From: Aralia elata
Taxonomy: Eukaryota; Streptophyta; Magnoliopsida; Apiales; Araliaceae
Assembly (NCBI GenBank): GCA_034770075.1
Contig: JAVJAP010000202.1
Span: 1,054,001-1,118,000 of the forward strand
Direction of reading: 5' to 3'
Length of the DNA stretch: 64,000 nucleotides
Shown: one piece after another, positions 35,335 to 46,323 of the stretch
Layout of the letters: each line of letters opens with the position of its first letter
How positions within the stretch are numbered: the stretch's first letter is position 1
Translations under genes and position numbers: made by a program
The notes under the pieces: model-generated
What the model saw: only the letters and a program-made list of their open reading frames with translations
Told to the model about the DNA's origin: nothing
Database searches by the model: none

Positions 35335-37380
35335 AATACCCCCAAACTTAAATCTTTGCTTGTCCTCAAGCAAAAACACAAGAAAAACAAAAATAAACAA
35401 ACCTGTCTAAATGAACGCAGATGCATGATGTATTACGACTGAACAATTAATCAATATAGATTATAAATATCAGGCCTCAAAGATCAATAACTAATAATTT
35501 AGCAAAACCTCAAATTTATGCACCATCAGAAATCAAAATATCACCAATTTCATCTTACTTTCAACCCTTTCGTGTGTGTGTGAATCCAAATATATCAAAC
35601 TAGCGAAAAAAAACACTCAAAGAAGCTCATGAAATCAAACGCATCATTAAAAATATCAAAAAGGTTTGTATAACAACAAGAACTCTATATGCTTATCTTC
35701 CACAACTCAAAGCGAATAAAAAAAACACATAACTAGAGGATCACAAGGTTATTCCAAACATTTAAGCTCCTTTTAAAACCCCTCCCTAGAAATTCAAATT
35801 TTTTTTCTTTTTTCATTCTCTTTTCTTTTTTAGTGAGTGCGTTTTACGCTCCATATCACTTTCAATTGAACGAGTGCGTTTTACGCTCCATCTCGTTGCA
35901 TGTGTTTATGAGTGAGTGCGTTTTACGCTCCATCTCAACCCACCACATGATCCATTTTTTCACCTGGGATGGTTCAAAATTTTCAATTTTTTTTTAAATT
36001 AACCTAGATTTCACCCAACTTATATTCTTCCTCATATTACACTTTAAGCATGATCAAACAAGATATAGAGTTCAGAAATATCTTCCATGAACATTTAACA
36101 TATAAACTTCCTCAAAGTTAAAACTAGCTCAACCAAAATGGATATGTGCATAAAAGAATTAAAAAGGGTCTCAAGTTTGACAAAATCAAAAACAGTCAAA
36201 ATTCATAAATTAGCACTCCTTATCCGTCTCACTAAACTAATTAGCTAACTGATCAGAATTTTCATCATTGACATTCCTTAAATACTCTACATCAATTTAT
36301 TGCTCAAACTAACCTAAATGTAACTCTATATATGATCCTAAAGCTATAAGAGAATGTAATAAAAAGAAAATATTTCAGTGAGTTTTAAATTTGTACTTTT
36401 TAAAAAAAAAATTTATTCCTACAGTATGCAAAAATAACTAACAAATGCAATGTACGACAATTATGTAATGCAATATGACATGACTATGTAATGACAGCAA
36501 AGCCACCCCCAAACTCATAATGAACAATGTCCTCATTGTTTGCAAAATAAAGAAATTAAAACGGAGGACTTCCCTGACTGGTCAAGCGGTGTGCTCGACC
36601 TTGCTCATTATCCGAATCCGAAGGTGAGAATGCTTGCAGCGGTAGAGGCTCGAGAAATTGGAACTAGAACGACACTCGGATTCATCTTTATTTTGATGTT
36701 TGATGTTCATAAATGCCTTGCTCAAGTAGCTACTCTCCCCAATTTGCTTGATAAAACCGTGTGAATGTTTGATACAGTGGAGAGGAACCCTTGACGTTGC
36801 TTGAATCAATTAGAAGTTGAATCCATGTGGGATAAGAGTGGAAAGGGTTTAGGATTGAGTTTGAATTGGTTAGAAAGGTTTTGGAATGAATGGAATCTGA
36901 TTTTGGGAAGGAAATTAAAAACTAAAATCCTTCATCTTCGCCGGGGCGAAGATTTTTGCCTTGGAAGCTCGCCGGGGCGAGAATGGACAGAGAAGAATGG
37001 GCTGGGGCGAGAAATTTTCACGCTGGGCGAGTTTTGGCAGAGAGGTTCTCACCGGGGCGAGGATCTCTAGTGCATTTTTCTCACCGGGGCGAGAAACCTC
37101 TTTTCTAAAATTTTGGCTTTGTTCCCCTTTTCTTCAATTGGTGCAATCCCAAAACCTTTTACCTGTTCAAAGCAACATAGCATAACATGGATTAGCACAA
37201 CCTTTTTAAAAGCACGAGAGACTAGCAAAGCACTGAAAATCCTAAAACTAACTACTAAAGATACTAAATTCTTGCAAAAGTATGGAGTTAAAAGAAACTA
37301 AAACAATGAAATAAAGTGATTGGGTTGCCTTCCATCAAGCGCTTGGTTTATAGTCGTTAGCCCGACTTCATCCTGTTCTA
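35335..37380. other. 3' internal region of element F, non-coding, with GG-centre palindromes
   Basis: About 2 kb between the polypurine tract and the gag-protease ORF with no pol or env motif visible. A GAGTGCGTTTTACGCTCCAT block is repeated three times at about 35834-35930. At 36936-37096 there is another palindrome cluster (CTTCGCCGGGGCGAAG, CTCGCCGGGGCGAG, TCACCGGGGCGAGAAA) with GG centre and spacers AATGGACAGAGA and GGCAGAGAGG as in A and C. Short reading frames here do not resemble known proteins. Confidence 0.7.
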
Positions 37381-38511
37381 CTATCCAATTCCCCTTCGAA
37401 AATAGAGGAACCCTCCATCCAGTAGTAATAACGAAGCGTTTGAGGGCTTTGCTTCTGTAAGGGCCATTGATCCAAAATCACCTAGCATGCTCTTTCCTGA
37501 TAAAATCTCCTTTATAACCTTCAAATAGCTAGGCATATGCTCCATTGTGTTTGTGAACGGAATATTGAATTGAAACTTCTTGAACACAACTGGATCTACA
37601 ACTAACTTCTCATGGACCCCTTTCTCATCCCACCATGGCTCCAAATTCATGCTAGCTCCGATGTCAATTAGAGCTTTGCCAACGACATGACTACCAATTG
37701 GGCAAGGAATTGCAAAACTACCCGGATCTTTGAGCTTTGACAGAGAAGGTACATGGGGCACTAACAAAATCGGTACATCAGCGTCGGAACTCACGACTAG
37801 ATCTTCTTCGGCTGTATTTTCCTGATCCCCACTATTCTTCTCCATATCAGAATCATCGTCAATCAGCACCTCCGGTAGCAGCTTTGGCGCGGGCAATCCA
37901 TCATTCTCGAGAACCACGTCACTGGGCCATGCACAATGATAGTTACAATTGACTGTGTTGATAAGTTGTCCCATCTGATTCTCAAGATTTCGAATCGACA
38001 CTGCTTGGCTTTTTACATTTAAATCCACTAAGTTCAACAACTGATCCTGATCACTCATTCTTTTGTCCGTAGCTGTAATAAACTTCGCCAAGGCCTCCTC
38101 CAAACTCAGTTTTCCTTCTTCTTCATGTGGAGAGGATGAATCCTGAAATTCTGGAGTGTATGATTGGCCTGGAGTACAGATTTGGACTTGATTATTATGG
38201 CTCCATGAAAAATTCGGGTGGTACCCCCAATCCTGATGATAGTTTTTGGAATATGCATAATTATTGAGGTAATCGCCGAAATTGCCACCATACTGCATCG
38301 ACTCATAACTGATGGCACATTGATGACTCGGATGATTTCCAGCACAATAATCACAAATTACTGCCACACTTTGAATACGTTGTACTGCTAAAGCGTCAAT
38401 CATCCTCGAAAGTGTCTCAATCTGTGCTGACAATTCATCGAATTCATAAATCCCTGCCGCTCTTGGTTGCGTCATTCTCGTATACGACCACTGATAGTCA
38501 TAGTTGGCCAT
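37381..38511 (-). CDS. Athila-like gag C-terminal part and protease, open frame
   Basis: An open frame of about 376 codons starting at the ATG at 38509-38511 (MANYDYQWSYTRM). It shows GIYEFDELSAQIETL, a zinc knuckle CDYCAGNHPSHQC (residues about 52-64), a Tyr/Asn-rich stretch, a helical segment (EEALAKFITATDKRMSDQDQ, NLENQMGQLINT), and the aspartic protease region LKDPGSFAIPCPIGS with ALIDIGASMNLEP (D-I-G-A where D-L-G-A-S is usual in Athila). The Gag core domain normally upstream is missing and the ORF ends 60 codons after the protease, where pol should begin. It could still encode an RNA-binding protein with a protease-like domain, but probably marks a deletion derivative. Confidence 0.8.
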   Translation of the reverse strand: MANYDYQWSYTRMTQPRAAGIYEFDELSAQIETLSRMIDALAVQRIQSVAVICDYCAGNHPSHQCAISYESMQYGGNFGDYLNNYAYSKNYHQDWGYHPNFSWSHNNQVQICTPGQSYTPEFQDSSSPHEEEGKLSLEEALAKFITATDKRMSDQDQLLNLVDLNVKSQAVSIRNLENQMGQLINTVNCNYHCAWPSDVVLENDGLPAPKLLPEVLIDDDSDMEKNSGDQENTAEEDLVVSSDADVPILLVPHVPSLSKLKDPGSFAIPCPIGSHVVGKALIDIGASMNLEPWWDEKGVHEKLVVDPVVFKKFQFNIPFTNTMEHMPSYLKVIKEILSGKSMLGDFGSMALTEAKPSNASLLLLDGGFLYFRRGIG

Positions 38512-38632
38512 GGTGTACCTCACAAGGAAGTAAAATAGAAAAAAATAAAAATAAAATAAAATAAAAAAAAACGTTTAAATTAAGATTGAATTGATTATAA
38601 CTAATATGGAAATAAATATTAAACAAAAAGAT

Positions 38633-38650
38633 TCCCCGGCAACGGCGCCA
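38633..38650 (-). other. Primer-binding site of F (tRNA-Asp)
   Basis: Plus strand TCCCCGGCAACGGCGCCA is the 3' end of plant tRNA-Asp including CCA, so the minus-strand element RNA carries its complement. It lies six bases from the 5' LTR. Confidence 0.93.
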
Positions 38651-38656
38651 AAAACT

Positions 38657-40377
38657 TGTTGTCAACAATTTACAATCAACAATTACGTTCAAGTATACAC
38701 GATCAACAAGTAATAAAGTGATAAGATAGATTGTCGAACCCACAGGGAATCTCAATTCAATAATTCCCAACTACTAGTATTATATCAATTCAATTTTATT
38801 TAAACAATCACAATTTGTGTAACGATTAAAGCTAATTAAATTAAAACTAAGAATAAGAGTTAACACAAGGGTTGAAATTCAGATTTTGAAAGGCTTAAGA
38901 CTACAATATCTCCAATTATATAATACAAACTAATTATCCAATTCATCCAATTATTAACTTCAACAGAGTTGTTAACAGGAATTCAAAGTTATTCATAAGC
39001 CCTTTTCCAAGTGATCAAATAAATTTATCTAACTCAATTAATTCTGCGATATTCCTATGCAAAACTAAAGAATTAAATTCATTAAGCACCAATTCCCAAT
39101 AGTTACATGCAGCGAAGAGATATCCATATTCACTTCACAACCCCAATTATTCATCCCATGCAAATAATTAAGAATACATGCTATCACATTCAGATCTAAC
39201 CCTAGATTTCATCTCCCGAATTCATCTAAAGTATCCGCTAATTGTTGATCAGACAATTACTCAATAAACACAAAATATGATAGAGAACTCAATATTAGAT
39301 AATAACTGAAATCAAATAGATAATTAATCCATAAACACAAAAGATTCAATTGTAGCCTTAATTACAAATTTAGTTCATACTGAAAATAGAAATCATGAAT
39401 CCCAAATAAGTTATCACAATTAAATTACAAATCTAAGATAGAGGATAACAAAAACTCAGTAAAAAGTTCTTCAATCTTCAAGTCTCTAATCTGAATCCAT
39501 TGCAATGCTTCTTCAGTCTCCAATCTCCCAAGTTTAGCTCTGTGTCTTAATCCTTGCGTAACTATGTAACTATGAATGTACCATGTATGTGTGTATCTAT
39601 GTATGTTCCCCCCCTATTTCCATCTCTCTCTGTCTCTTTTATAGTTTCTGAATCAAATCAGTAGAAAGAATCCAATTCCAAATCAACTTCCCAAAAGAAC
39701 TGCATTAAAATATTTTTTCCTTTCCGCGCATTCTCGCCCCGGCGAGAAATTCCTTTGTAAAATCCTCGCCCCGGCGAAGTTGGGCAGAGAGGTTCTCGCC
39801 CCGGCGAGAAATTTAAGCCTGAGATTCTCGCCTCGGCGAGAAAATATTTTCTGCTTCGACGTCTGTTGGTAAAATGGCCATAACTTGTGATCCGGGAGGA
39901 GTTACGAGGCCTGTCACCTACCAAATCGAAGATATCGACGAGATCTACAACTTTCATTCTTTGAGAATTGAGAGATTCAGGCCGGAGCATGGTTGAAATT
40001 GAGCTTGAAGTGGCTATTATGTAAATGACAACTCCAAACCTTGATCTCTGTTGATAAAAATGTCATAACTCTCGCATCTGAACTCCGATTGAGGTGATTC
40101 AAGATGTTCCGGAAAGCTAAGAAGTAAATCTACAATAAAATCCAAGTTCCAAACTAAGAACATGCATCTATTTTAATGTTAAAAGCCCTGTAATCTTCCC
40201 TTCTCGCACTTGCTCGCATGTTGTACTCCAAAAGATGTTCGAATTGCGTTTCCTTGCTCATTCCTACAAAATAACATAAAAACACTATAAATATCTAATA
40301 CTAACTTAAAATACTTAAGAACTAACAAATTATCAAGTCAAACGTACTTAATTCGTAAGTATAAAACCCACTCATCA
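38657..40377 (-). repeat. 5' LTR of element F
   Basis: 1721 bases, matching 33613-35334 with a modest number of substitutions (for example ACGTTCAAG against ACGTGCAAG near the edge). Contains the second palindrome cluster (39731-39843), one unit of which is TTCTCGCCTCGGCGAGAA. Confidence 0.94.
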
Positions 40378-41703
40378 ATACCCACTTTTCAAATCAATTT
40401 TAGAAAATATACAAGACCCATGCAATTCATCTAACATGTCATCTAATCGAGGAATGGGATGTCGATATTTTACCATAATGTTATTTACCGCTCGATAATC
40501 GATGCACATCCGCCATTTCCCATCCTTCTTTGGCACTAAGATCACCAGAACTACACACGGACTCATGCTTTCTCTCACAAACCCTTTCTCCATCAATTCG
40601 CCAACCTGTTTCTGCAACTCCTTGGTCTCCTCGGGATTGCTCCGATAAGCTGGACGGTTTGGAATGGTTGCGCCAGGTACAAAATTAATCTGATGCTCTA
40701 TTCCCCGAATAGGTAGTAATCCTTGTGGAAGCTCATCGGGAAACACATCCTTATAATCCTGCAACAGAGATGAAACAACACTAGGCAAAGAAGAACCGTT
40801 AGCGTTAGTGTTCAAAAGCGCCTCCTTATACCGAAGTATAATCATCGGCTGTTTAGCATCTACAGCCCGCCTCACATCGCTCTTTTTTGCATAGATATTT
40901 ATTTTTTGCTCCTCATCTTTTCTTTTCTCTCTTTCTTTTTCTCTCTTATTTTTCCCCTCATTGTTTTTTCCCTCTTTATTTTTCTTTTCTTCACTCTCTT
41001 TCTTTTTTTCATAATCTCTCTGCAGATGAAGTTGATCCTCATGCACCTGTTGTGGTGACATAGGACACAAAGTAACTTTCCTTTTTTTGTGAACAAAAGA
41101 ATATTCATTGGTAAAGCCATCATGCCTCACACGTCTATCAAATTGCCACGGTCGACCAAACAATATGTGCCCCGCCTGCATTGGAACCACGTCACACAAA
41201 ATTTCATCCACATACTTCCCAATAGTAAATGGCACCAACACCTGTTTAGTCACTTTAATCTCATTGCTATCATTGAGCCATTGCAATCGATAAGGTTGAG
41301 GATGTTTGGTTGTGGAAAGCCCCAATTTCTCCACCATAAGCGTACTTGCCACATTCGTGCAACTACCTCCGTCGATCACGACACAGCAAATCTTCCCATT
41401 CACAAGGCACCTAGTATGAAATAAATTTTCACGCTGCTCGCTGCTCTCCTCCTTCACTTGTGCACTAAGCATTCGTCTACTCACCAAAACTTCCCCAAAT
41501 ATTGCAACTTCCCTGTCTTCTACCTCCTCTAATGGTGGCATAAAATCAGTATCGCTATCTTCCCCTTCGGTCTCCACCTCTCCATTGTCAAGTAATAACA
41601 TCGTCCTTTGATTCGGACATTGACTCGCAATATGTCCCATACCTTGACATTTAAAACATTTAATATCTCGATTACGACTAAAATAAGAAGGGTTAGTTTT
41701 ACC
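40378..41703 (-). pseudogene. Element C pol, first part (zinc knuckle, protease, RT start)
   Basis: In the same frame as gag, beyond a TAA at 41704-41706. Order on the minus strand: zinc knuckle CFKCQGMGHIASQC (about 41668-41620), acidic linker, protease VVIDGGSCTNVAS (DSG changed to DGG, as in several plant gypsy proteases), a Lys/Glu-rich spacer (about 40900-41050), then reverse transcriptase PAYRSNPEETKELQKQV, VPKKDGKWRMCIDYRAVN and FSKIDLKSGY, where element F interrupts it. Apart from F there is no lesion in this part. Confidence 0.92.
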
Positions 41704-42696
41704 TTACACTCCCTTATTAATCGTCTCCGTTTTTGGCTTAAATTTGGGTATACTCACGGCTGGCTTCTCCTCGCACTTGCCAATATTGGGTTTCCATGAT
41801 GAACTCGGATTTGACATTGATCGTTGGCTACCTCTCCTATTAAGCTTTTTATCAATCTTGATAGCCATGTGTACCATATCCTCTAATACCACATAATGTT
41901 GTCGTTCTACTAGATCTGAAACCTCCCAATTTAGTCCCGCCGAAAATCTGGCTATTGTTGCTTCACTATCCTCATTGATGTTTGCCCTAGCTAACAATAT
42001 CTCCATCTCATTGTAATAGTCCTCTACACTCCGGCTACCTTGTTTCAGACTTTGTAGGCTCCGAACTAACTCACGGTGATAGTAGTCTGGTAAAAATCTC
42101 TTTTTCATAACCGTTTTCATCTCATCCCAAGTTTCAATCGACCGTTCTCCGCACCTTCTTCGGCTGATCATCAGCTGATCCCACCAAGTGACTGCATAAG
42201 CCGAAAACTCCGTAGCGGCAAGTTTAACTTTCTTGAGTTCTGAATAGTTGTGACATTCAAAAACCCACTCCATCTTCTTTTCCCACTCTAGGTACGCCTC
42301 AGGATCACTCCTCCCTTGGAAATCTGGAATCTTCATTTTGATGCTATCCAAATTGCCATCTTCTCTTTCCCTACTGCCTCTATCCCTTGCTCCTCGTCGT
42401 CTCCGATGTAAGAAATCGGACTCTCGATCATCCTCTTCACTAAATCCTCCATCATTGAAATCAGTTTCTTCCACCCTACGTCCTTTTTGCTGAACTACCC
42501 CTTTTTGTTGAGTACCCTGGCGGTTTTTAGAAGATTCTTCCCGAGTAACACTTAATTGGTCCAAGCGCTCATGCACCTGTTCCATTGTCATATCCAACCT
42601 TCTACCCCATTCCTTATTCATGGCTTCAATCATCAACTTCATATCAGCTGACAATGAAGGTTCTACAAAAGTTCCCTTATCCTTTGAGTTAGACAT
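41704..42696 (-). pseudogene. gag of element C
   Basis: 331 codons from ATG at 42694-42696 (MSNSKDKGTFVEPS) to the TAA at 41704-41706. It contains a coiled-coil-like N-terminus (EWGRRLDMTMEQVHERLDQL), an Arg/Glu/Asp-rich stretch, and the Gag core: IKMKIPDFQGRSDPEAYLEW, YAVTWWDQL, WDEMKTVMKKRFLPDYY, LQSLKQGSRSVEDYYNEME and FSAGLNWEVSDLVE. The TAA separates Gag from its zinc knuckle. It may be a point mutation or a readthrough stop; the following frame is open. Gag of family A is a shortened relative that lacks the N-terminal half. Confidence 0.9.
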
Positions 42697-43104
42697 AATT
42701 TCTGCAAAACAATGGTTAGTAGCAAAATATTTTCCTCACCACTCCCTTACGTGTTTCGCTCGGTTAATGTTTCACTCGTGTATCACTCAATAGGCTTTTT
42801 CCCTCAATTGATCTCACCACTAAGCCTTTTACCTCTAATTATTCTCTCTAATAGGTTCTTTTTGAATTTACCTAGCAAAATTTCTCGGTTCTACTAATCA
42901 ATTCAAAATAACTTATCACGAACAATATAGTCGGTATGACTAGAAGTAGCAATAATCTTGATTACGGAATTGGAGACGAATTCTACGAACAAATTGAAAT
43001 AATTGAAATAACAAAACTTTCTATACTCTTTTTTTTTAACTCACAACTTCAACGAAAACAATAAAGATAGATACTTAGCTAGATAACGCAGCTTTGATAC
43101 CAAA
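42697..43104 (-). other. Leader and PBS of element C
   Basis: The untranslated leader from the 5' LTR to gag shares blocks with the leader of family A (CTCAATTGATCTCACC, CCTTACGTGTTTCGCTC). The PBS is GCTTTGATACCA on the plus strand (43091-43102), that is TGGTATCAAAGC for the element, one base off the usual tRNA-Met PBS. No other feature is seen. Confidence 0.85.
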
Positions 43105-44140
43105 TGATAGACTCCACGGCACGCTTGCGTGAGGTAGTCGTTGCCCGGATCGTTTCTAGTAAGTAAGTTTGATGGAACTCTTTTGAATCCTTAATCCCTC
43201 GTCTGAATATAGACGATAAACCTTGGAATAGTCGATTAAGCAATTTTGAATGCGTGATGGATGGAACACCAACAACACTTTGACCCTCGTTTAGATGGAA
43301 AACGATAATCTCCATATGATTGTTTGATGCAATAGAATAACGCCACACACAACTATAGTTTGTTGTATGATAAGCTAAATATGAATCTCAAAAGAAAAAC
43401 TAAGAAAACTACTTAAAATCCTTCAAAGAAGCAAAGTAGAGAATAACTCTCAAGTATGAATAAAGTCAGAATATTATTGAATTGTTGTTTGAATTACAAG
43501 CATAAAACTTATTTATACTAGCTATGAAACCCTAGAATCCATAAAGGAAATAACAATTGATTTGGAATCAAAATCCTATCTTAAAATATCCTAATTACAA
43601 TAGAATTATGAAAATATATTGAAATCCCTAAAATTAAGGAAGAAATCCGCGTTCCAAATTGTCAAAAACGTGTCTGCCTCGAAAAACGCGCCAACCAAAA
43701 CTGACTATTCTCGCCGGGGCGAGGAATTTGAACTAGAATTCTCGTCGGGGCGAGAATGGCCAGAGAGGTCTTGGCCGGGGTGAGAAAAGATTAGGCTAGG
43801 GCGAGAATGGACAGAGAGGTTCTCGCCGGGGCGAGAACTTTGGCTTTGATTTTCTCGCCGGGGCGAGAACTTTGCAACTTGGAAATTTTTGTCTTCTCTC
43901 GTTTCCATCGTTCCCAACGTTGGCGTGTTTGCTTGTATCATCATGACCAAATTCAAAGCCTTAGAATCCTGCTCCTCGAACTCTACACTTGATCTATCCT
44001 CGCTCCACATGCCTTGTATCAATCCATTAAGGCGTTCCTTGAATCATTTAGCCCGAGCTCTTATCACAGGTCCATCCGGCATGCTCATAGGATCCGCTCT
44101 ATGATTGTCATTCATTCCCGCACCAAGGATGCCCTCATCA
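43105..44140 (-). repeat. 5' LTR of element C
   Basis: Plus-strand edges TGATAGACTCC (43105) and GCCCTCATCA (44140). A minus-strand TATA box is at about 43508-43522; the palindrome cluster 43707-43870 is upstream of it in U3. Confidence 0.94.
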
Positions 44141-45775
44141 TAATGCAACATGGGAATGAAAAATCCTAGAATGAGTTTCATGCAAATACAAACGTTGAAA
44201 ACGAAAATACCCACAATAATCACTAGAATAAATTCTACGAAGATATGCACTTTGACAATCAGAATTTACCAAATGATAGTAGGAATATTGACAACGAGAA
44301 TATAACGCATGCTCATAAACCAACTCAACAAATATCAAATATCCTCTAGAGTTTATGATAAAGACGATTTTACCCTCAAAATAGCCAAACACAAATTTAT
44401 CCATGGAAGCATGCAAAACATGTTTTAAATAACTCATGAAATTACTAGATGCATTAATTATTCTAACAGAGATAACTATCCACCTATACAATCCACATGT
44501 TAGCACAATTTCCCATTTATCACACTCTCTCATGCTAAAATGACTAGGCAATATCATCACATGGTCATCACCTAATGTAGACAAAACATAAGTACTATGC
44601 AATTTATCAAACATATTATCTAAGCAAAGAAAATAATATCGATACTTGTTTACCAATTCAAAATCAACGAACAAGCTCGGCATTCTATCTTCCTTAGGTA
44701 CTATGATCTCCTGAATAACACATGCACTAATGACTTCATCCACGATACCCCCTTTTATGAAGTTAGACTCCATCAACTCTCGCCTTGGTAACTCCATCGT
44801 ATCCTCAGGAATACTATAAGCTGGCTGATATGGAATGATAGCTCGGGGTACATCCTCAATCGCCTGTATAAGAGAAACAACAGAACTAGACAAAGAAGAG
44901 TTAATCCGGTTAGTATTCAAAAGCGTCGTCTTGTACGAATGTACAGTCATTGGCTTTTCAAAATACAACTCACTTTCCAACTCACTCTCCTCTCTTTTTT
45001 CACTCTTACTCTCCACTGTTTCTTTCTCTCGTTTATTTTCATTCTCTATTTCACTCTTTTCTTTTGCACACTCAATCTTTTTTTCAATTTCTTTTTCACT
45101 TTCTTTTTGTCGTTCAATTTCTTGCTCTTGATCATAATCTTTTCGTACAATAGCTAGATCTTCACGGACTTCGTCATGTACACTGGAACCTAACAATTCT
45201 CCTTGGATGGCATACTCTATTCCATCTTCTTCCTTTCTCGGCTGATCTTGAACCTTTTGCTCCTTAGAGATGTTTTGTCGCCGCTTCAGATAACCATCCC
45301 TTATCTCATTATATGATCTCATGATGCCCTCAAATGATGTCGGTTCAATATACACCCTAGGAGTTTCTTTTCGCTGTCTCCACTGCAAATCTTCATGTCT
45401 ACGAACCTTCTTTTCATTATCACAAGTTGAACGCCTTGAAGGTTGCTCTACATGTTTCGGAGATGCATGTTCATTCCTCCTACTAGGTTGTCCTGGAGCA
45501 TACCGCTTTCTCATCACGGTTTTCAACTCTTCCCACGTCTCGATCGGAAGCACTCCAAACCATTTTATGCAACGCACAAATTTAGCCCACCAACTAACTC
45601 AATAATCAGAAAAATCTTGAACTGCAAGTTTGAACTTCTTGTACTCGGAATAATTATGATAGCCAAACTCTCGTTCCTTCCTTTCCTCCCAACTCAAATA
45701 AGCTTCAGGATCGCGCATTCCTTGAACAGATCTCTTTTGTCACTCATAATTATTTTCACAATTATATCCATACAT
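44141..45775 (-). pseudogene. Element A fusion ORF, N-terminal part: short Gag, K/E-rich linker, degenerate RT
   Basis: Starts MYGYNCENNYE at 45775, has two TGA stops in its first 65 codons, then is open from 45577 to the C insertion (478 codons). Parts: a trimmed Gag (RDPEAYLSWEERKEREF, LPIETWEELKTVMRKRY), jumping directly to a basic and then Lys/Glu-rich segment (about 45060-45150), then a sequence that aligns with the element C reverse transcriptase (IPYQPAYSIPEDTMEL, IIVPKEDRMPSLFVDFELVN, GLYRWIVISVRIINASSNFM, YLKHVLHASMDKFV). Catalytic motifs are lost: KIDLKSGY is replaced and YxDD reads GYFEGK. The frame nevertheless stays open. It probably belongs to a non-autonomous element; whether the protein has a role is unknown. 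Confidence 0.75.
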
Positions 45776-46323
45776 GATTGCTGCAAAACAAAGGTTAGTA
45801 CATAAAGAAAGATTTCCTCACACACTCCCTTACATGTTTCGCTCAAACAATGTAATACACAATTATGAAAACACTCGTGTATCGCTCAATAGGCTTTTAC
45901 CCTCAATTGATCTCACCCTTTTGCCTTTTACTGCTCTAATTCCCTCTTATAGGTTCTTTTTGAATTCACCAAATAATTTCACAATTTACTTTTGAATCCA
46001 ATAAGAACTTATCACAAAACAAAATATAGCAAGTGTGACATACAATAACCACCAAAATTTTTCACGATCACCAATTAAGATCCTCTTGAGTGAAACCCCA
46101 ATATCCTCCAAATTGACAAATTCCAACAATAAAATCAAATAATAACTTCTTCAATAAAATCCCAACTTATTCACGAAACTTATGAAACCCAAGCAATTGC
46201 AACAATAATAATTTTTCCCAACACTTTTTTTTAACTCACGAATTTTTATTTTTTTTTCAATATATAATCAACACAAAAAATAAAGATAAACAACTAGCTA
46301 GTAAACGTAGCTTTGATACCAAA
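45776..46323 (-). other. Leader and PBS of element A
   Basis: Leader between LTR and gag; the same sequence opens the window (1-453) in the other orientation. PBS GCTTTGATACCA on the plus strand (46310-46321), the same variant as in element C. No gene. Confidence 0.88.

Larger units (their letters stand above)
33613..40377 (-). mobile_element. Element F: Athila-like gypsy, pol deleted
   Basis: TSD ATACC (33608-33612 and 40378-40382). LTRs 33613-35334 and 38657-40377 (1722 and 1721 bases). The PBS matches tRNA-Asp, and the minus-strand block before the 3' LTR (ACAAGCAAAGATTTAAG, then TTTGGGGGTATT) is the signature seen before Athila-type LTRs. Only a gag-protease part remains; RT, RNase H, integrase and env-like ORFs are absent, so it is non-autonomous. 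Confidence 0.93.
30391..44140 (-). mobile_element. Element C: gypsy retrotransposon with nearly complete gag-pol, F nested in RT
   Basis: TSD TAATG (30386-30390 and 44141-44145). Minus strand: 5' LTR 43105-44140, PBS 43091-43102, gag 42696-41704, pol 41703-40378 and 33612-31428, polypurine tract at 31428-31447, 3' LTR 30391-31427. Without F it is about 7 kb. The pol frame runs into the 3' LTR and stops at 31292, as in CRM-type elements; lineage assignment on that basis is an inference. It is the best candidate in the window for a recent donor of proteins to family A. Confidence 0.94.

Noticed and set aside
44835..45157. Plus-strand frames rich in Ser, Phe and Leu
   Set aside because: Antisense of the Lys/Glu-rich linker of the element A ORF.
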